A stretch of 64,000 nucleotides of DNA from Actinobacteria bacterium UBA6100 (GCA_002423585.1 DIWS01000014.1:246-64245), one strand, 5' to 3'. Positions 53,083-61,497 are shown, numbered from the stretch's first letter. Notes: generated from the sequence alone by a model not told the origin. Made by a program: numbers and translations.

Positions 53083-54315
53083 TTACTGGCTGACGACCTT
53101 GAACGCCGCTCCGATGTGGCTGGACTCCTTCGCGATACCGGAGAGCTGCTCGGCGGCACCGGCGACCTGACGCGAGGCGGAGGCGGTCTGCTGGGCGACC
53201 GATGCCACCTCATGCATGGCCTTGACCACCTGCTCGGTGGCGCTGCGCTGCTGCTGGGTCGCGGCGGAGATCTCCTTCGCCGCGATCGTCGTCTGCTCGA
53301 TCGTCTCAAGGATCTGGTCGAAGCTCTCGCCGGTTGTGTGCGCCAGATCGACGCCGCTCTGCACCTGCTTCATCTCCTGCTCCGTGGCGATGACGAGGTC
53401 GTTCGCAGCACCCTGGATCTCGGTCATGATCGTCTCGATCTCGCCGGTGGAGTCCACGACCGACTCGGCAAGCTTGCGGATCTCGACCGCGACCACGCTG
53501 AAACCCTTGCCCGCTTCGCCCGCACGCGCCGCCTCGATCGCGGCATTGAGCGCGAGGATCTTCGTCTGGTCGGCGATGCTGTTGATGATTGAGAGGACCT
53601 GCCCGATCTGCTGGCTCCGCTCACCGAGCTGGAGGATCTTCGCCGCGGAAGACTGCGACCGCGACTTGATCGACTCCATGGAGTCGAGCGTGTTCATGAC
53701 CGCCTGCTGACCACTCTCGGCGTTGCCGAGCGAGGTCTCTGCCATCCTGACCACCTGGTTGGCGTTCTCCGCGATCTGGCGGTACGTGGCCGCAAGCTCC
53801 TCCATCGTCGCGGTGGTCTGACTGATGGAGGCCGCCTGCTCGGCTGCACCCGAGGCCTGCTGCTCGGTCGCAGAGAGGATCTCGCCCGAGGCCCCCGCGA
53901 GACGGCTCGAGGAGTCTTGCATCTGGTTGATCAGGTAGATGATGAGGTCAAGCATCTGGTTGTACGAACGCGAGAGCACACCGAATTCGTCCTTGGCGTC
54001 CGCCGTGACCTTGTGGCCGATCTCACCCTCGCACGCCGACTTGATGCTTTTCACGACCTCGAACAGCGGCGCCATCATCCGCTTGCCCAGGTTGATCTGG
54101 AAGTATGCGAGCCCGATCATGACCCCGATGAAGATGATCACCATCAGCGCCGTTCGCAGGACGAGTTCGGTGTTCAGCTCGCCGAGATAGTCGCGGAAGA
54201 TCACGAAACCGGCGATGAGCTGCACCAGGTTGGCGACAGAAACCATTGCGATGGTGAATATCGAGTACTTCAACAGGAAGTTGCCGCTGATCTTCTGCAT
54301 CAGTCGCTTGAACAT
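53083..54315 (-). CDS. Methyl-accepting chemotaxis protein lacking an outside sensor domain
   Basis: A 410-residue chemoreceptor. Two membrane helices (about 16-40 and 53-73) are separated by only about 12 residues (RDYLGELNTELV), so no extracellular ligand domain exists. A HAMP-like region (about 74-125) leads to the signalling coiled coil with the hairpin tip ILALNAAIEAARAGEAGKGF. Methylation-type Glu/Gln-Gln clusters are present, but no C-terminal CheR/CheB docking pentapeptide. Input probably comes from the membrane, cytoplasm or partner proteins. Confidence 0.92.
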   Translation of the reverse strand: MFKRLMQKISGNFLLKYSIFTIAMVSVANLVQLIAGFVIFRDYLGELNTELVLRTALMVIIFIGVMIGLAYFQINLGKRMMAPLFEVVKSIKSACEGEIGHKVTADAKDEFGVLSRSYNQMLDLIIYLINQMQDSSSRLAGASGEILSATEQQASGAAEQAASISQTTATMEELAATYRQIAENANQVVRMAETSLGNAESGQQAVMNTLDSMESIKSRSQSSAAKILQLGERSQQIGQVLSIINSIADQTKILALNAAIEAARAGEAGKGFSVVAVEIRKLAESVVDSTGEIETIMTEIQGAANDLVIATEQEMKQVQSGVDLAHTTGESFDQILETIEQTTIAAKEISAATQQQRSATEQVVKAMHEVASVAQQTASASRQVAGAAEQLSGIAKESSHIGAAFKVVSQ

Positions 54316-54328
54316 GCTGCACTCCTCG

Positions 54329-54886
54329 TCAGACGTCTTCTCCGATGGGCTCCAGGACCTTCTCAAGGTTCACGACGCCGATGAGCCGTCCGCCGATGTA
54401 CACGGATCCGGCCACGAACTCCGCCTGCATCTTGTCCAGCGTGGACAGCGCGGGCTCGACATCTCCTCCGGGTATCTCAGCGATGTCACCGATCTCATCC
54501 ACCACCACCGCGGTCACGCAGTGCTCGTTCGCGATGATGATGGCCGATGGCAGCTCCTCGACATCCGTGTGCTGCGTTCGGCTCGGTACACGGATCATGG
54601 CGCCCAGGTCGGTCACAGACATGATCTCACCGCGCACGTTCACGACCCCGAGGATGTACTCGGGGACACGCGGGATGCGGGTGATGGAGCAGTCGTTGTA
54701 GATCTCGCGGACGCCCTCTACAGGAAACGCGTACCACTCTTCGCCGAGGCGGAACAGCAGCAGCGACCGGGCATCATCCGTGGCCTCTTCCTCCTGCGCC
54801 TGTGCGAGCGACTGGGCGCGCTTGCGCAGCACCTCATCCATCTTCAGCACATGGATGTCATTGAGCAGCCGGGAATCCGCGCCCAT
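54329..54886 (-). CDS. cheW: CheW-like coupling protein (first copy)
   Basis: A 185-residue protein: a charged N-terminal helix (about 1-40), then one CheW domain with LLLFRLGEEWYAFPVEGVRE and NVRGEIMSVTDL. It links chemoreceptors to CheA. Of three adjacent starts (GTG 54892, ATG 54889, ATG 54886), ATG 54886 has the best distance to GGGGGA. The preceding cheW ends within this start region (TGATGATG). Confidence 0.9.
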   Translation of the reverse strand: MGADSRLLNDIHVLKMDEVLRKRAQSLAQAQEEEATDDARSLLLFRLGEEWYAFPVEGVREIYNDCSITRIPRVPEYILGVVNVRGEIMSVTDLGAMIRVPSRTQHTDVEELPSAIIIANEHCVTAVVVDEIGDIAEIPGGDVEPALSTLDKMQAEFVAGSVYIGGRLIGVVNLEKVLEPIGEDV

Positions 54887-54888
54887 CA

Positions 54889-55497
54889 TCACTCCCCCGC
54901 CGTCGAGGCATCAGCTGCGGCGAGTGCCGCCTCCGGAACCAGTCGGTCGATGTCGAGCATGAGGACCAGTCCCCGGGGGATCCGCACCATGCCGAGCATG
55001 CGATCCGCCATGCTGTACAGGCTGGTCGGCGGCTGCAGGCCGTCCGTCGGGAGGTCGACAACATCCTCGACCCGGTCCACCACCAGACAGACCACATGTC
55101 CGCGCACCCTGCAGAAGACCATGGGCGTCTCGAGTGTGTACTCGAGCGACGGCAGGCCGAGCAGCGTGCGCAGATCGATCGCCGGCACCACGAATCCCCG
55201 CAGGTCGATCAGCCCCACGACAGCGGTCGAAGCGTCGGGCACCGGCGTGAACTCGACAAGCTGTTGGATCTCCTGAACGACATCGATGGGCAGTCCGTAG
55301 AGTTGCCCATCGAGCTTGAACGTGACCGCCTGCGCAAAGTGCACGGGGCGTTCCCCGGCCGCGACGTCCGATTCGCCGTCAGCAGATGTCGCCACGGTCG
55401 GTTCCACCGCGTCGGGCACGACATCCCCTACGACGGCCGACACCTCTTCAGGTGTTGCCGGCGTCGCGGTCTCGGCGTTCTTGGTCTTTCTCGGCAC
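54889..55497 (-). CDS. CheW-like coupling protein (second copy)
   Basis: A 202-residue protein: a disordered Ala/Thr/Val-rich N-terminus (about 1-52), then a CheW domain with AVTFKLDGQLYGLPIDVVQ and LIDLRGFVVPAIDLR. Two divergent CheW proteins in one operon suggest two array ligands or one for the pseudo-PilB. GTG 55497 has GGGAG six bases upstream. Confidence 0.9.
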   Translation of the reverse strand: MPRKTKNAETATPATPEEVSAVVGDVVPDAVEPTVATSADGESDVAAGERPVHFAQAVTFKLDGQLYGLPIDVVQEIQQLVEFTPVPDASTAVVGLIDLRGFVVPAIDLRTLLGLPSLEYTLETPMVFCRVRGHVVCLVVDRVEDVVDLPTDGLQPPTSLYSMADRMLGMVRIPRGLVLMLDIDRLVPEAALAAADASTAGE

Positions 55498-55507
55498 GCA
55501 CGGCTCC

Positions 55508-57358
55508 CTACTGGACGAAACGCAGGACTCTGTTCAGTTCCTCGGCACTTACCTCGCCGTTCTTGACCCGTGAAAGACCCGAGACCAGCAACGGGCGCAT
55601 GCCGGCCGCGGCCGCGGCGCTCGCGATCTCCGCCTCCGAGGCACCCCGTCCGACCGTCGCTCTGACCGGCTCCGTGAACGGGAGGACCTCGTTGATCGCA
55701 GTCGCGCCTTTGAATCCGGACTTCCCGCAGTTGGGGCAGCCAGAGCCCGCTTTGTCCCGGAGCCCTGAAGGTGCGCCGGGGATACGCGATGCGAGCGCCC
55801 CATCGGTCTCCAGCGAGCAGTTGGGGCAGTTCAGCCGAACGAGCCTCTGACCCACGCCGAGCGTGAGGGCCGCGGCGAGGCTGTGCGGCTCAGCACCCAG
55901 GTCGAGCATGCGCCGAACGCCGGAAGCGATATCCGCCGCCGGGAACGTGGCGATCACGAGCTTGCCGAGACCGGCTGCCTCGACAGCGAGGTGCACGTCC
56001 TCGACCGTTCGCAGACCGTCGATGGCGATCACGTCGGTATCCTGGCGCATGCCGGCGGCGATGTAGGCCGCAGGGGACGGTCCGCCAGGCTCGATCATCA
56101 CCTGTGCGACCGCCGCGATCTCGTACTCGACGGACTGCTCCACCGAGTACACGGTCTTGCCGGAGGCCGCAGCGTGCGCAAGCAGCGCATAGTACGTCGT
56201 CGTGGAACCACCCGCGACAGGCGCGCACACGAGCAGGATCCCACGGCCACGCTCGACCATCGCTTGCAGTGCCCGTGTCTCGGCCTCACCCATGCCGAGA
56301 TCCTCGAAACCGCGCGGCTTCGGCTTGAGACCTGCGATGGACACGACGAGGCGCTGCCCGGCGATCGTCGGCACCACGGAGACGGTGAGCACCCGGTCTT
56401 TGTCGCCGATGCGGGTGTGCAGGCGGCCGAGCGCAGGACGCGACGGCGGCACGCTGCCGAGCCGGGCGTACTGCTTGAACCCGTCGACAAGCGCACCCTG
56501 CATCGACAGCGGGGCGCTGGCGACCTTCTCGAGCGCGCCCTTCACCCGGTACACGAGGAAGAAGTCCTCCTTGTAGGGCAAGAGATGGAGGCGGCTGGCC
56601 CCGCGAGCGACCGCATCGTCGAGGATGTCGGCGACGAGCACGGCCACCTTGCGCGAGTCCGCGACCGCAAGCACATCGAGGTCGATCGCTGTCGGACCCG
56701 ACGGCGCCGGCTCCGCGGCTGCCATCTGCTCGATGGTCTCCACAGCAGGTGCATCCGCGACCTCGGTCGCGGCAGGCCCGGCCTCGACGACCGGAGCGAC
56801 AGGGACCGCAGGTGTCTCCTCCGCGGTCTCCTCGAAGAAGTCGGAGGCCTCGAACTGCTCGATCTCGGCGGCCACCGGCGGCACGGGGGCTCCGGGCGCC
56901 TCGGCGGCGACCGCATCCGAGGGGTAGTACTGCGTAAGCGTGGCAGAGAACGACGCCCCGTCCGCAAGGACCGGTTCAAGCTCGAGGCTGAGCTCGGCGG
57001 CAAGCGCATCCAGGGCGAACACGTCCATCGGGTCGCCCACCGCCACGGTGAGCATGCCCTCGATCTCGAAAAGCGGCAGCACCCGGCGCTCGCGCGCGAG
57101 GTGCGGCGGGACGAGCGCCAGCGCTTCATCCTCCGGCGCATAGCTGGAGAGGTCGACTTGAGGGACACCCATCTCATGCTCGAGTACCGAGACCACGTCG
57201 ATGGCACTGACGAGGTCACGCTCGGCGAGGATCTCTCCCACGTGAACGCCACGCGTCGCGGCTGCATCCTGCACGCTCGCGACCTGCTCGCCCGTGATCA
57301 GGCCCGCCGCCACGAGGCTGTCCAGAACACGCTGTGAGATACCGTTGGCCGGGGACAT
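55508..57358 (-). CDS. Degenerate PilB/GspE-family ATPase (pseudo-ATPase) with MshEN-like N-domain
   Basis: A 616-residue protein with the architecture of type IV pilus/type II secretion ATPases. The N-terminal T2SSE-N/MshEN-like domain (about 1-145) is followed by a Pro/Ala/Glu-rich linker (146-230) and the ATPase fold. Every catalytic motif is altered: Walker A is CAPVAGGSTTTYYA instead of GxTGSGKTTT (no lysine); the Asp box is SVEQSVEY instead of IEDPVEY; Walker B is AIDGLRT instead of VGEIRD; the His box is IATFPAAD instead of STLHTND. Both CPNC zinc pairs remain. It is unlikely to hydrolyse ATP. Located inside a chemosensory operon, it may be a scaffold or c-di-GMP-related sensor; that is inference. 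Confidence 0.85.
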   Translation of the reverse strand: MSPANGISQRVLDSLVAAGLITGEQVASVQDAAATRGVHVGEILAERDLVSAIDVVSVLEHEMGVPQVDLSSYAPEDEALALVPPHLARERRVLPLFEIEGMLTVAVGDPMDVFALDALAAELSLELEPVLADGASFSATLTQYYPSDAVAAEAPGAPVPPVAAEIEQFEASDFFEETAEETPAVPVAPVVEAGPAATEVADAPAVETIEQMAAAEPAPSGPTAIDLDVLAVADSRKVAVLVADILDDAVARGASRLHLLPYKEDFFLVYRVKGALEKVASAPLSMQGALVDGFKQYARLGSVPPSRPALGRLHTRIGDKDRVLTVSVVPTIAGQRLVVSIAGLKPKPRGFEDLGMGEAETRALQAMVERGRGILLVCAPVAGGSTTTYYALLAHAAASGKTVYSVEQSVEYEIAAVAQVMIEPGGPSPAAYIAAGMRQDTDVIAIDGLRTVEDVHLAVEAAGLGKLVIATFPAADIASGVRRMLDLGAEPHSLAAALTLGVGQRLVRLNCPNCSLETDGALASRIPGAPSGLRDKAGSGCPNCGKSGFKGATAINEVLPFTEPVRATVGRGASEAEIASAAAAAGMRPLLVSGLSRVKNGEVSAEELNRVLRFVQ

Positions 57359-57367
57359 GGCAGACGC

Positions 57368-57748
57368 CTAGCCCTGTGCCTTTGCGAGCTCTTCGGCCAC
57401 CGCACCGAGCAGCGTGTCCGGCTCGACCGGTTTCGTGAGGTACTGGTTCGCGCCTGTCCGGATGCCGGTGGCCATCGCCTGCTCCTCGGTCTTCGCCGTG
57501 AGCATGATGATGGGGATCGACTTGTAGTTCTGGTCGAACTTCAGCAGACGGCAGACCCGGTAACCGTCGAGCTTCGGGAGCATGACGTCGAGTAGGATCA
57601 AGTCGGGCTTCTCCGCCCGGGCGGTCTCCAGTGCCTCGGCACCATCCGTGGCCGTGATGACCTCATAGCCTCCTGCCAGCAGGATGGCCTTGATCATCTC
57701 GAGGATGGTGGGGCTGTCGTCAACCGCGAGGATCCGCGCGCCTGCCAT
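57368..57748 (-). CDS. CheY-like single-domain response regulator
   Basis: A 126-residue receiver. Acidic pocket D10-D11, phospho-acceptor D54 in LILLDVMLPKLDG, T84 and K106 (YLTKPVEP) are all present, so it should be phosphorylated. No output domain. Likely partner of CheA in this operon; relation to motor or pili is not shown. ATG 57748 has GGAGACGG upstream. Confidence 0.92.
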   Translation of the reverse strand: MAGARILAVDDSPTILEMIKAILLAGGYEVITATDGAEALETARAEKPDLILLDVMLPKLDGYRVCRLLKFDQNYKSIPIIMLTAKTEEQAMATGIRTGANQYLTKPVEPDTLLGAVAEELAKAQG

Positions 57749-57819
57749 TACCGTCTCCCTCCCGGGCCGCCCCTCACCGGACCGCGAGTCCGGATGCGGA
57801 TGGCAGCGTCCGCCTGCGA

Positions 57820-59313
57820 TTATCCACCGATGGCTTTACGACACTCTATCAGACTGCGTTCACACGTCCTGGCCAGCAGATCCGCCTGGAATCCGCCGGA
57901 GAACTCCGTCCAGGTGCCCTCGGGACTCTGCTTGAGAGCCTTGAGCGCGTTCTCGTACTCCTTGGCCGCCGCCTCCCACTTGCGCTGCGACTTGTATATG
58001 TTGGCGAGGTTCAAGTGAGCCAGCGCGAAATCACCATCGATGTAGATGGTCTTCTTGAGCTCCGAGATCGCGCGCACCGGATCGCCCTGCCTCTGGTGGA
58101 TGATGCCGAGGATGTAGCGCGCCACCGGCAGCAGCGGGTTGATCGCGAGCGCGCGATGCGCAGCACGCATCGCCTCATCGTAATCACCCGTATCGGCATG
58201 CACGTAGGCGGACAGCAGGTGTGCGTCGGCATTGTTCGGATCGCTCTCGAGAACCGACTGAACGATCTCGACCACGCGCTCGGGGCGGCCCTCCTTGAGA
58301 TCGGCCCGCGCCTGCGCGAGGGCGTCCTCCGTATTCGCTGACACCGGCGACTCTGCCGGCACGGTTGCGGTGGGCGTGACAAGGGGCATTCCAGGTCGCG
58401 GCGCGGGGACCTTCGTTGCTTTCGCAGTCCTGGTCATCGACTGCCCGAATGTGAATGTCTTGCGCGGGACGGGCTTCCGGTAGAGGAAGACGCCGCCGAC
58501 CTCGACCGCCTCAAAAGTGTCGTTCACCGACGTCAGCGTCTCGGAGTGGCCGACGAAGAGGTAGCCCCCCTCGTTCAGGCTGTCGAAGAAGTTCTGGACC
58601 ACGCGCCTCGTGGACTCCAGACGGAAGTAGATCGTCACGTTCCGGCAGAAGATGACGTCCCAGTTGCCCATCAGTGACAGGGGATACGGCTCCTTGATGA
58701 GGTTCTGATAGCCGAAGTCGACGTACGACCGAACCCTATCGTTGACGCGGAAGTCACCGTTGGCCGTGCTCTCGAAGTGCCGAGCGACAACGTCCTCGGG
58801 CACGTTCATCATCGCGCGCCTGCCGTACACGCCGGACTTCGCCCGTGCGAGCGCCTTGGTTGACACGTCGGTGCCGAGCACCTGCGGCTTGTAGCCCGCC
58901 ATCTCGATACCGGAGTCGATGAGGGTCATCGCGATCGAGTACGGCTCCTCGCCCGTCGAGCAGCCGGCTGACCAGACGCGGATCCCGCGATTAGTCCCAC
59001 CTTTCGCCGCCATCAGTTCCGGCAGCACGTTATTGCGCAGCGCGTCGAACTGCGCCGGAAAGCGGAAGAAGCTGGTCTCGTTGATCGTCACGAGGTTCAG
59101 CAACTCGTTGAACTCGGCATCGTCCCGCTCGAGCGCCCGGTAGTAGTCAGGCAGCGTCTGATAGCCGAGCCGGGTGGCTCGTGTCACGAGCGAGATGCGC
59201 AGGGAGTCGAGCTTCGACTCCTCGAGATAGATGCCCGAATGCCGATGGAGCAGGTCCCGGAACCGCCGGAACTCCTCGAGTGTCAGGTCCTTTGCGAGAT
59301 CCTCGTTCAGCAC
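57820..59313 (-). CDS. cheR: CheR methyltransferase with C-terminal TPR repeats
   Basis: A 497-residue fusion. The CheR part (about 1-280) has the N-terminal helical domain, SAM motif IRVWSAGCSTGEEPYSIAM and DVIFCRNVTIYF. A linker leads to TPR repeats (about 330-460; ADAHLLSAYVHADTGDYDEA, FALAHLNLANIYKSQRKWEA). CheR-TPR fusions occur in Frz and Wsp-type systems, where the TPR controls which receptors are methylated. The start is GTG 59313 with AGGG five bases upstream; the longer frame runs into the preceding gene. Confidence 0.93.
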   Translation of the reverse strand: MLNEDLAKDLTLEEFRRFRDLLHRHSGIYLEESKLDSLRISLVTRATRLGYQTLPDYYRALERDDAEFNELLNLVTINETSFFRFPAQFDALRNNVLPELMAAKGGTNRGIRVWSAGCSTGEEPYSIAMTLIDSGIEMAGYKPQVLGTDVSTKALARAKSGVYGRRAMMNVPEDVVARHFESTANGDFRVNDRVRSYVDFGYQNLIKEPYPLSLMGNWDVIFCRNVTIYFRLESTRRVVQNFFDSLNEGGYLFVGHSETLTSVNDTFEAVEVGGVFLYRKPVPRKTFTFGQSMTRTAKATKVPAPRPGMPLVTPTATVPAESPVSANTEDALAQARADLKEGRPERVVEIVQSVLESDPNNADAHLLSAYVHADTGDYDEAMRAAHRALAINPLLPVARYILGIIHQRQGDPVRAISELKKTIYIDGDFALAHLNLANIYKSQRKWEAAAKEYENALKALKQSPEGTWTEFSGGFQADLLARTCERSLIECRKAIGG

Positions 59314-59332
59314 GGTCGCCCTACGCCCCCGG

Positions 59333-60073
59333 TCATCGCGCTTCGGCCTCCGCGCCAAGCCGCTCGATCAGGCCGGCGGCATGCATGCCGTAAAGGATCT
59401 TGGCGGTCTCGAAGTCGTTGTAGCCCGTGAGATCGACCAGTTCACGGACCGAGCGACCCCCGTGCAGGTAGCACAGGAGCATCCACTCGCGGGGCTTGAG
59501 GTGGATCTCCATCGACTTGTCGCCCGGCGTGGAAGCCATCACGAACTCGGTGTCCATCGACGGGATCTTCTGCCGGATCCGGCCCCAGAGTTCGAGCCGG
59601 CGCGACGCCTCCATGATGATGTTCTCGACCGATACCGAGACGCCGATGTCCTCATCGTCGCATCCCTCGTCCGGCTCGAAGCGCAGCTCGCCCTCCTCCC
59701 AGCGGAAGAGGTCGAACAGTGTGTCGTTTATCTGGTCCTGGATGAACGTCTCGAGCACCTTGCCATCGAGGTACCCCTCATCCACGAGGATCTGCCCGAG
59801 CCTCCTACCGGCCTTCTCCTTCTTCTGGATCTTCTGAAGACCGAGCGCTTGCCGCAGTTGCTTCTCCGAGATCACGCCCGCCTTGACGAGGCGCCGCCCG
59901 AGAGATTCGCGATGCCAGTTCGAACTGGCGAAGAAGACGCGGCCCTTCTTGAAGCAGACCTTGCCTTGCGCGTCCTCGCGCTCGAGATACAGCGTGCCGG
60001 TCTTCCGGCCCGAGGCCAGAAGCCGGAACATGTCCGCGATCGAGAAGTCTCTGAGGTTTCCCTCGAGCGCCAC
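59333..60073 (-). CDS. DUF4388 (PATAN) protein with two MshEN-like repeats
   Basis: A 246-residue protein. The DUF4388/PATAN domain (1-55) starts in the typical way, ALEGNLRDFSIADMFRLL and GRKTGTLYL. Then come two repeats of the pattern (R)LGxxLVxxGxIxxxxLxxALxxQ at residues 57-80 and 91-114, which in MshEN domains contacts c-di-GMP, and a C-terminal helical region. First gene of the chemosensory operon. GTG 60073 is nine bases from GGGGGA and gives the standard N-terminus; GTG 60082 abuts that site. PATAN proteins often accompany gliding, Pil-Chp-like or Frz-like systems. Confidence 0.85.
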   Translation of the reverse strand: MALEGNLRDFSIADMFRLLASGRKTGTLYLEREDAQGKVCFKKGRVFFASSNWHRESLGRRLVKAGVISEKQLRQALGLQKIQKKEKAGRRLGQILVDEGYLDGKVLETFIQDQINDTLFDLFRWEEGELRFEPDEGCDDEDIGVSVSVENIIMEASRRLELWGRIRQKIPSMDTEFVMASTPGDKSMEIHLKPREWMLLCYLHGGRSVRELVDLTGYNDFETAKILYGMHAAGLIERLGAEAEAR

Positions 60074-60278
60074 GTGCTTCACTCCCCCATTGGAGGCCCG
60101 ACGGCATGCGTGAGACGCTGCCCGCCAGCAGGCGGCAGCGGGACAATCGTAGCACGTCACCGAGGGTGCTCAAACCCGAATGCACCGGCACGAGACCCGA
60201 CTCTCATACCCCCACCCGGATTCGTTTACTGAAGGTACTTGCGCTTTCGCTTAAGTTGGATTAGCGTCGCATCGTAAG
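60074..60278. promoter_or_regulatory. Divergent intergenic region, promoters probable but not resolved
   Basis: This roughly 200-base stretch separates the chemosensory operon from the ArsR-DsrE-TusA cassette. Promoters for both must lie here. No convincing -35/-10 pair could be assigned by eye, although TTAAGTTGGATTAG near 60251 is AT-rich. Confidence 0.4.
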
Positions 60279-60296
60279 CATTCGCATATTCGAATG
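60279..60296 (+). promoter_or_regulatory. Candidate ArsR operator (inverted repeat)
   Basis: The perfect inverted repeat CATTCG-CATATT-CGAATG ends 15 bases before the GTG start of the ArsR-type gene. ArsR-family repressors bind AT-containing inverted repeats at their own promoters, so it may be the operator. Confidence 0.5.
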
Positions 60297-60311
60297 TATG
60301 TGAGGTGAAGC

Positions 60312-60653
60312 GTGGAGGACGAGGAGTTCTACTGCCTGCATTCCGATCTGTGTAAGACGTTGGCGAACCAGAAGCGCCAGATGATCCTCGGCTCGCTGCG
60401 TGATCACGAGATGACCGTGAGCGAGATCCAGGAGCACACCGGCATCCCGCAAGCCACGCTCTCGCAGCACCTCTCCATTCTCCGAAGCCATGGCGTCGTC
60501 CACACGCGCCGTTCCGGCAACTTCATCTACTACGCGATCAGCAACCCGAAGATCATCCAGGCGTTCGACCTCATCACCGAGGTCATGCTCGAGTCGCTCG
60601 CGCAGCGACAGGATGCTGCCGACCGTGCGCTCGGCGGTGAATCCACGGCGTAA
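60312..60653 (+). CDS. ArsR-family transcriptional regulator
   Basis: A 113-residue winged-helix regulator. LCKTLANQKRQMILGSL is the typical first helix, EIQEHTGIPQATLSQHLSIL the recognition helix, and VVHTRRSGNFIYYAI the wing. Cysteines C8 and C13 at the N-terminus (YCLHSDLC) could sense metal or sulfane sulfur, but this is speculative. GTG 60312 has GAGGTG upstream. It is first in the DsrE-TusA-DsrMK-like operon and probably controls it. Confidence 0.9.
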   Translation: MEDEEFYCLHSDLCKTLANQKRQMILGSLRDHEMTVSEIQEHTGIPQATLSQHLSILRSHGVVHTRRSGNFIYYAISNPKIIQAFDLITEVMLESLAQRQDAADRALGGESTA

Positions 60654-60710
60654 ACGCGACCCGGACGGGCGCGTTGCATGGTGTCACGACACACGAAGGA
60701 GGACCTCGGA

Positions 60711-61193
60711 ATGGGCGAAGACGGCAAGAAGAGCCTGGCGATGGTGGTGATGAGCGGCGACATGGACAAACTGTTCGGCGCCTTCATCATCGCGAACGGC
60801 GCCGCAGCGATGGGTATGGACGTCACGATGTTCTTCACGTTCTGGGGCCTCCGCGCCCTCAAGAAGAACGTCAAGACGGGTAAGACGTTCTTCGGGAAGA
60901 TGCTGGGCATGATGTACGGAGGCGACATCATGAAAGCCAACCCGAGCAAGTTCAGCTTCGGCGGCATGGGCCGCTGGATGTTCGGCAAGATGATGGGTGC
61001 CCACAACGTCCAGAAGCTGAACGAGATGCGCGATCTCGCGCTCGAACTCGGTGTGAACATGTACGGCTGCCAGATGTCCATGGATGTCATGGAGATCCCG
61101 CAGGAGTCGTTCATCGACGGCGTGCAGGAGCCGGTGGGCGTGGGCTTCTTCCTCCTGAAGGCGCAGAACGCCGACATCCAACTCTTCATCTAA
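60711..61193 (+). CDS. DsrE-family sulfur carrier-like protein
   Basis: A 160-residue protein of the DsrE/DsrF/DrsH superfamily (DsrE2-like). N-terminal LAMVVMSGDMDKLFGAFIIA and AAMGMDVTMFFTFWGL are the fold signature, and its only cysteine, C120 (MYGCQMSMDVM), is the expected persulfide carrier. The middle is rich in Gly, Met and Lys and may touch the membrane. ATG 60711 with AAGGAGG was chosen; the frame opens at 60678. Next gene is tusA; the pair is typical of sulfur relay. Confidence 0.9.
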   Translation: MGEDGKKSLAMVVMSGDMDKLFGAFIIANGAAAMGMDVTMFFTFWGLRALKKNVKTGKTFFGKMLGMMYGGDIMKANPSKFSFGGMGRWMFGKMMGAHNVQKLNEMRDLALELGVNMYGCQMSMDVMEIPQESFIDGVQEPVGVGFFLLKAQNADIQLFI

Positions 61194-61254
61194 GCGACTC
61201 GCAGCCGGACAGGACCGCGCGCTCCCGCGTGCGGCATGACAGAAAGGAACCACA

Positions 61255-61497
61255 ATGTCTGACGAAACGAAGATCGATCTCGAACTGGATCTCAAGGGTC
61301 TGCTGTGCCCGCTCCCGATGGTGAGGGTCAGCCAGAACATCACCAACGTCCCGGTGGATGGCGTCATCCGCGCGGTGGCTACCGATCCCGGCGCCATGGC
61401 CGACATCCCCGCATGGGCCGCGAGCACGGGCCACGAAGTCCTGTCCGCCGGCAAGGAAGGCGACCTCTTCGTCTTCCTCGTCAAGCGCACGAAGTAG
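61255..61497 (+). CDS. tusA: TusA-family sulfurtransferase
   Basis: An 80-residue sulfur carrier. The CPxP motif is C18-P-L-P21 in LKGLLCPLPMV. TusA proteins carry persulfide sulfur for tRNA thiolation or dissimilatory sulfur metabolism; DsrE and DsrK-like neighbours favour the latter. AAAGGA precedes the ATG. Confidence 0.93.
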   Translation: MSDETKIDLELDLKGLLCPLPMVRVSQNITNVPVDGVIRAVATDPGAMADIPAWAASTGHEVLSAGKEGDLFVFLVKRTK

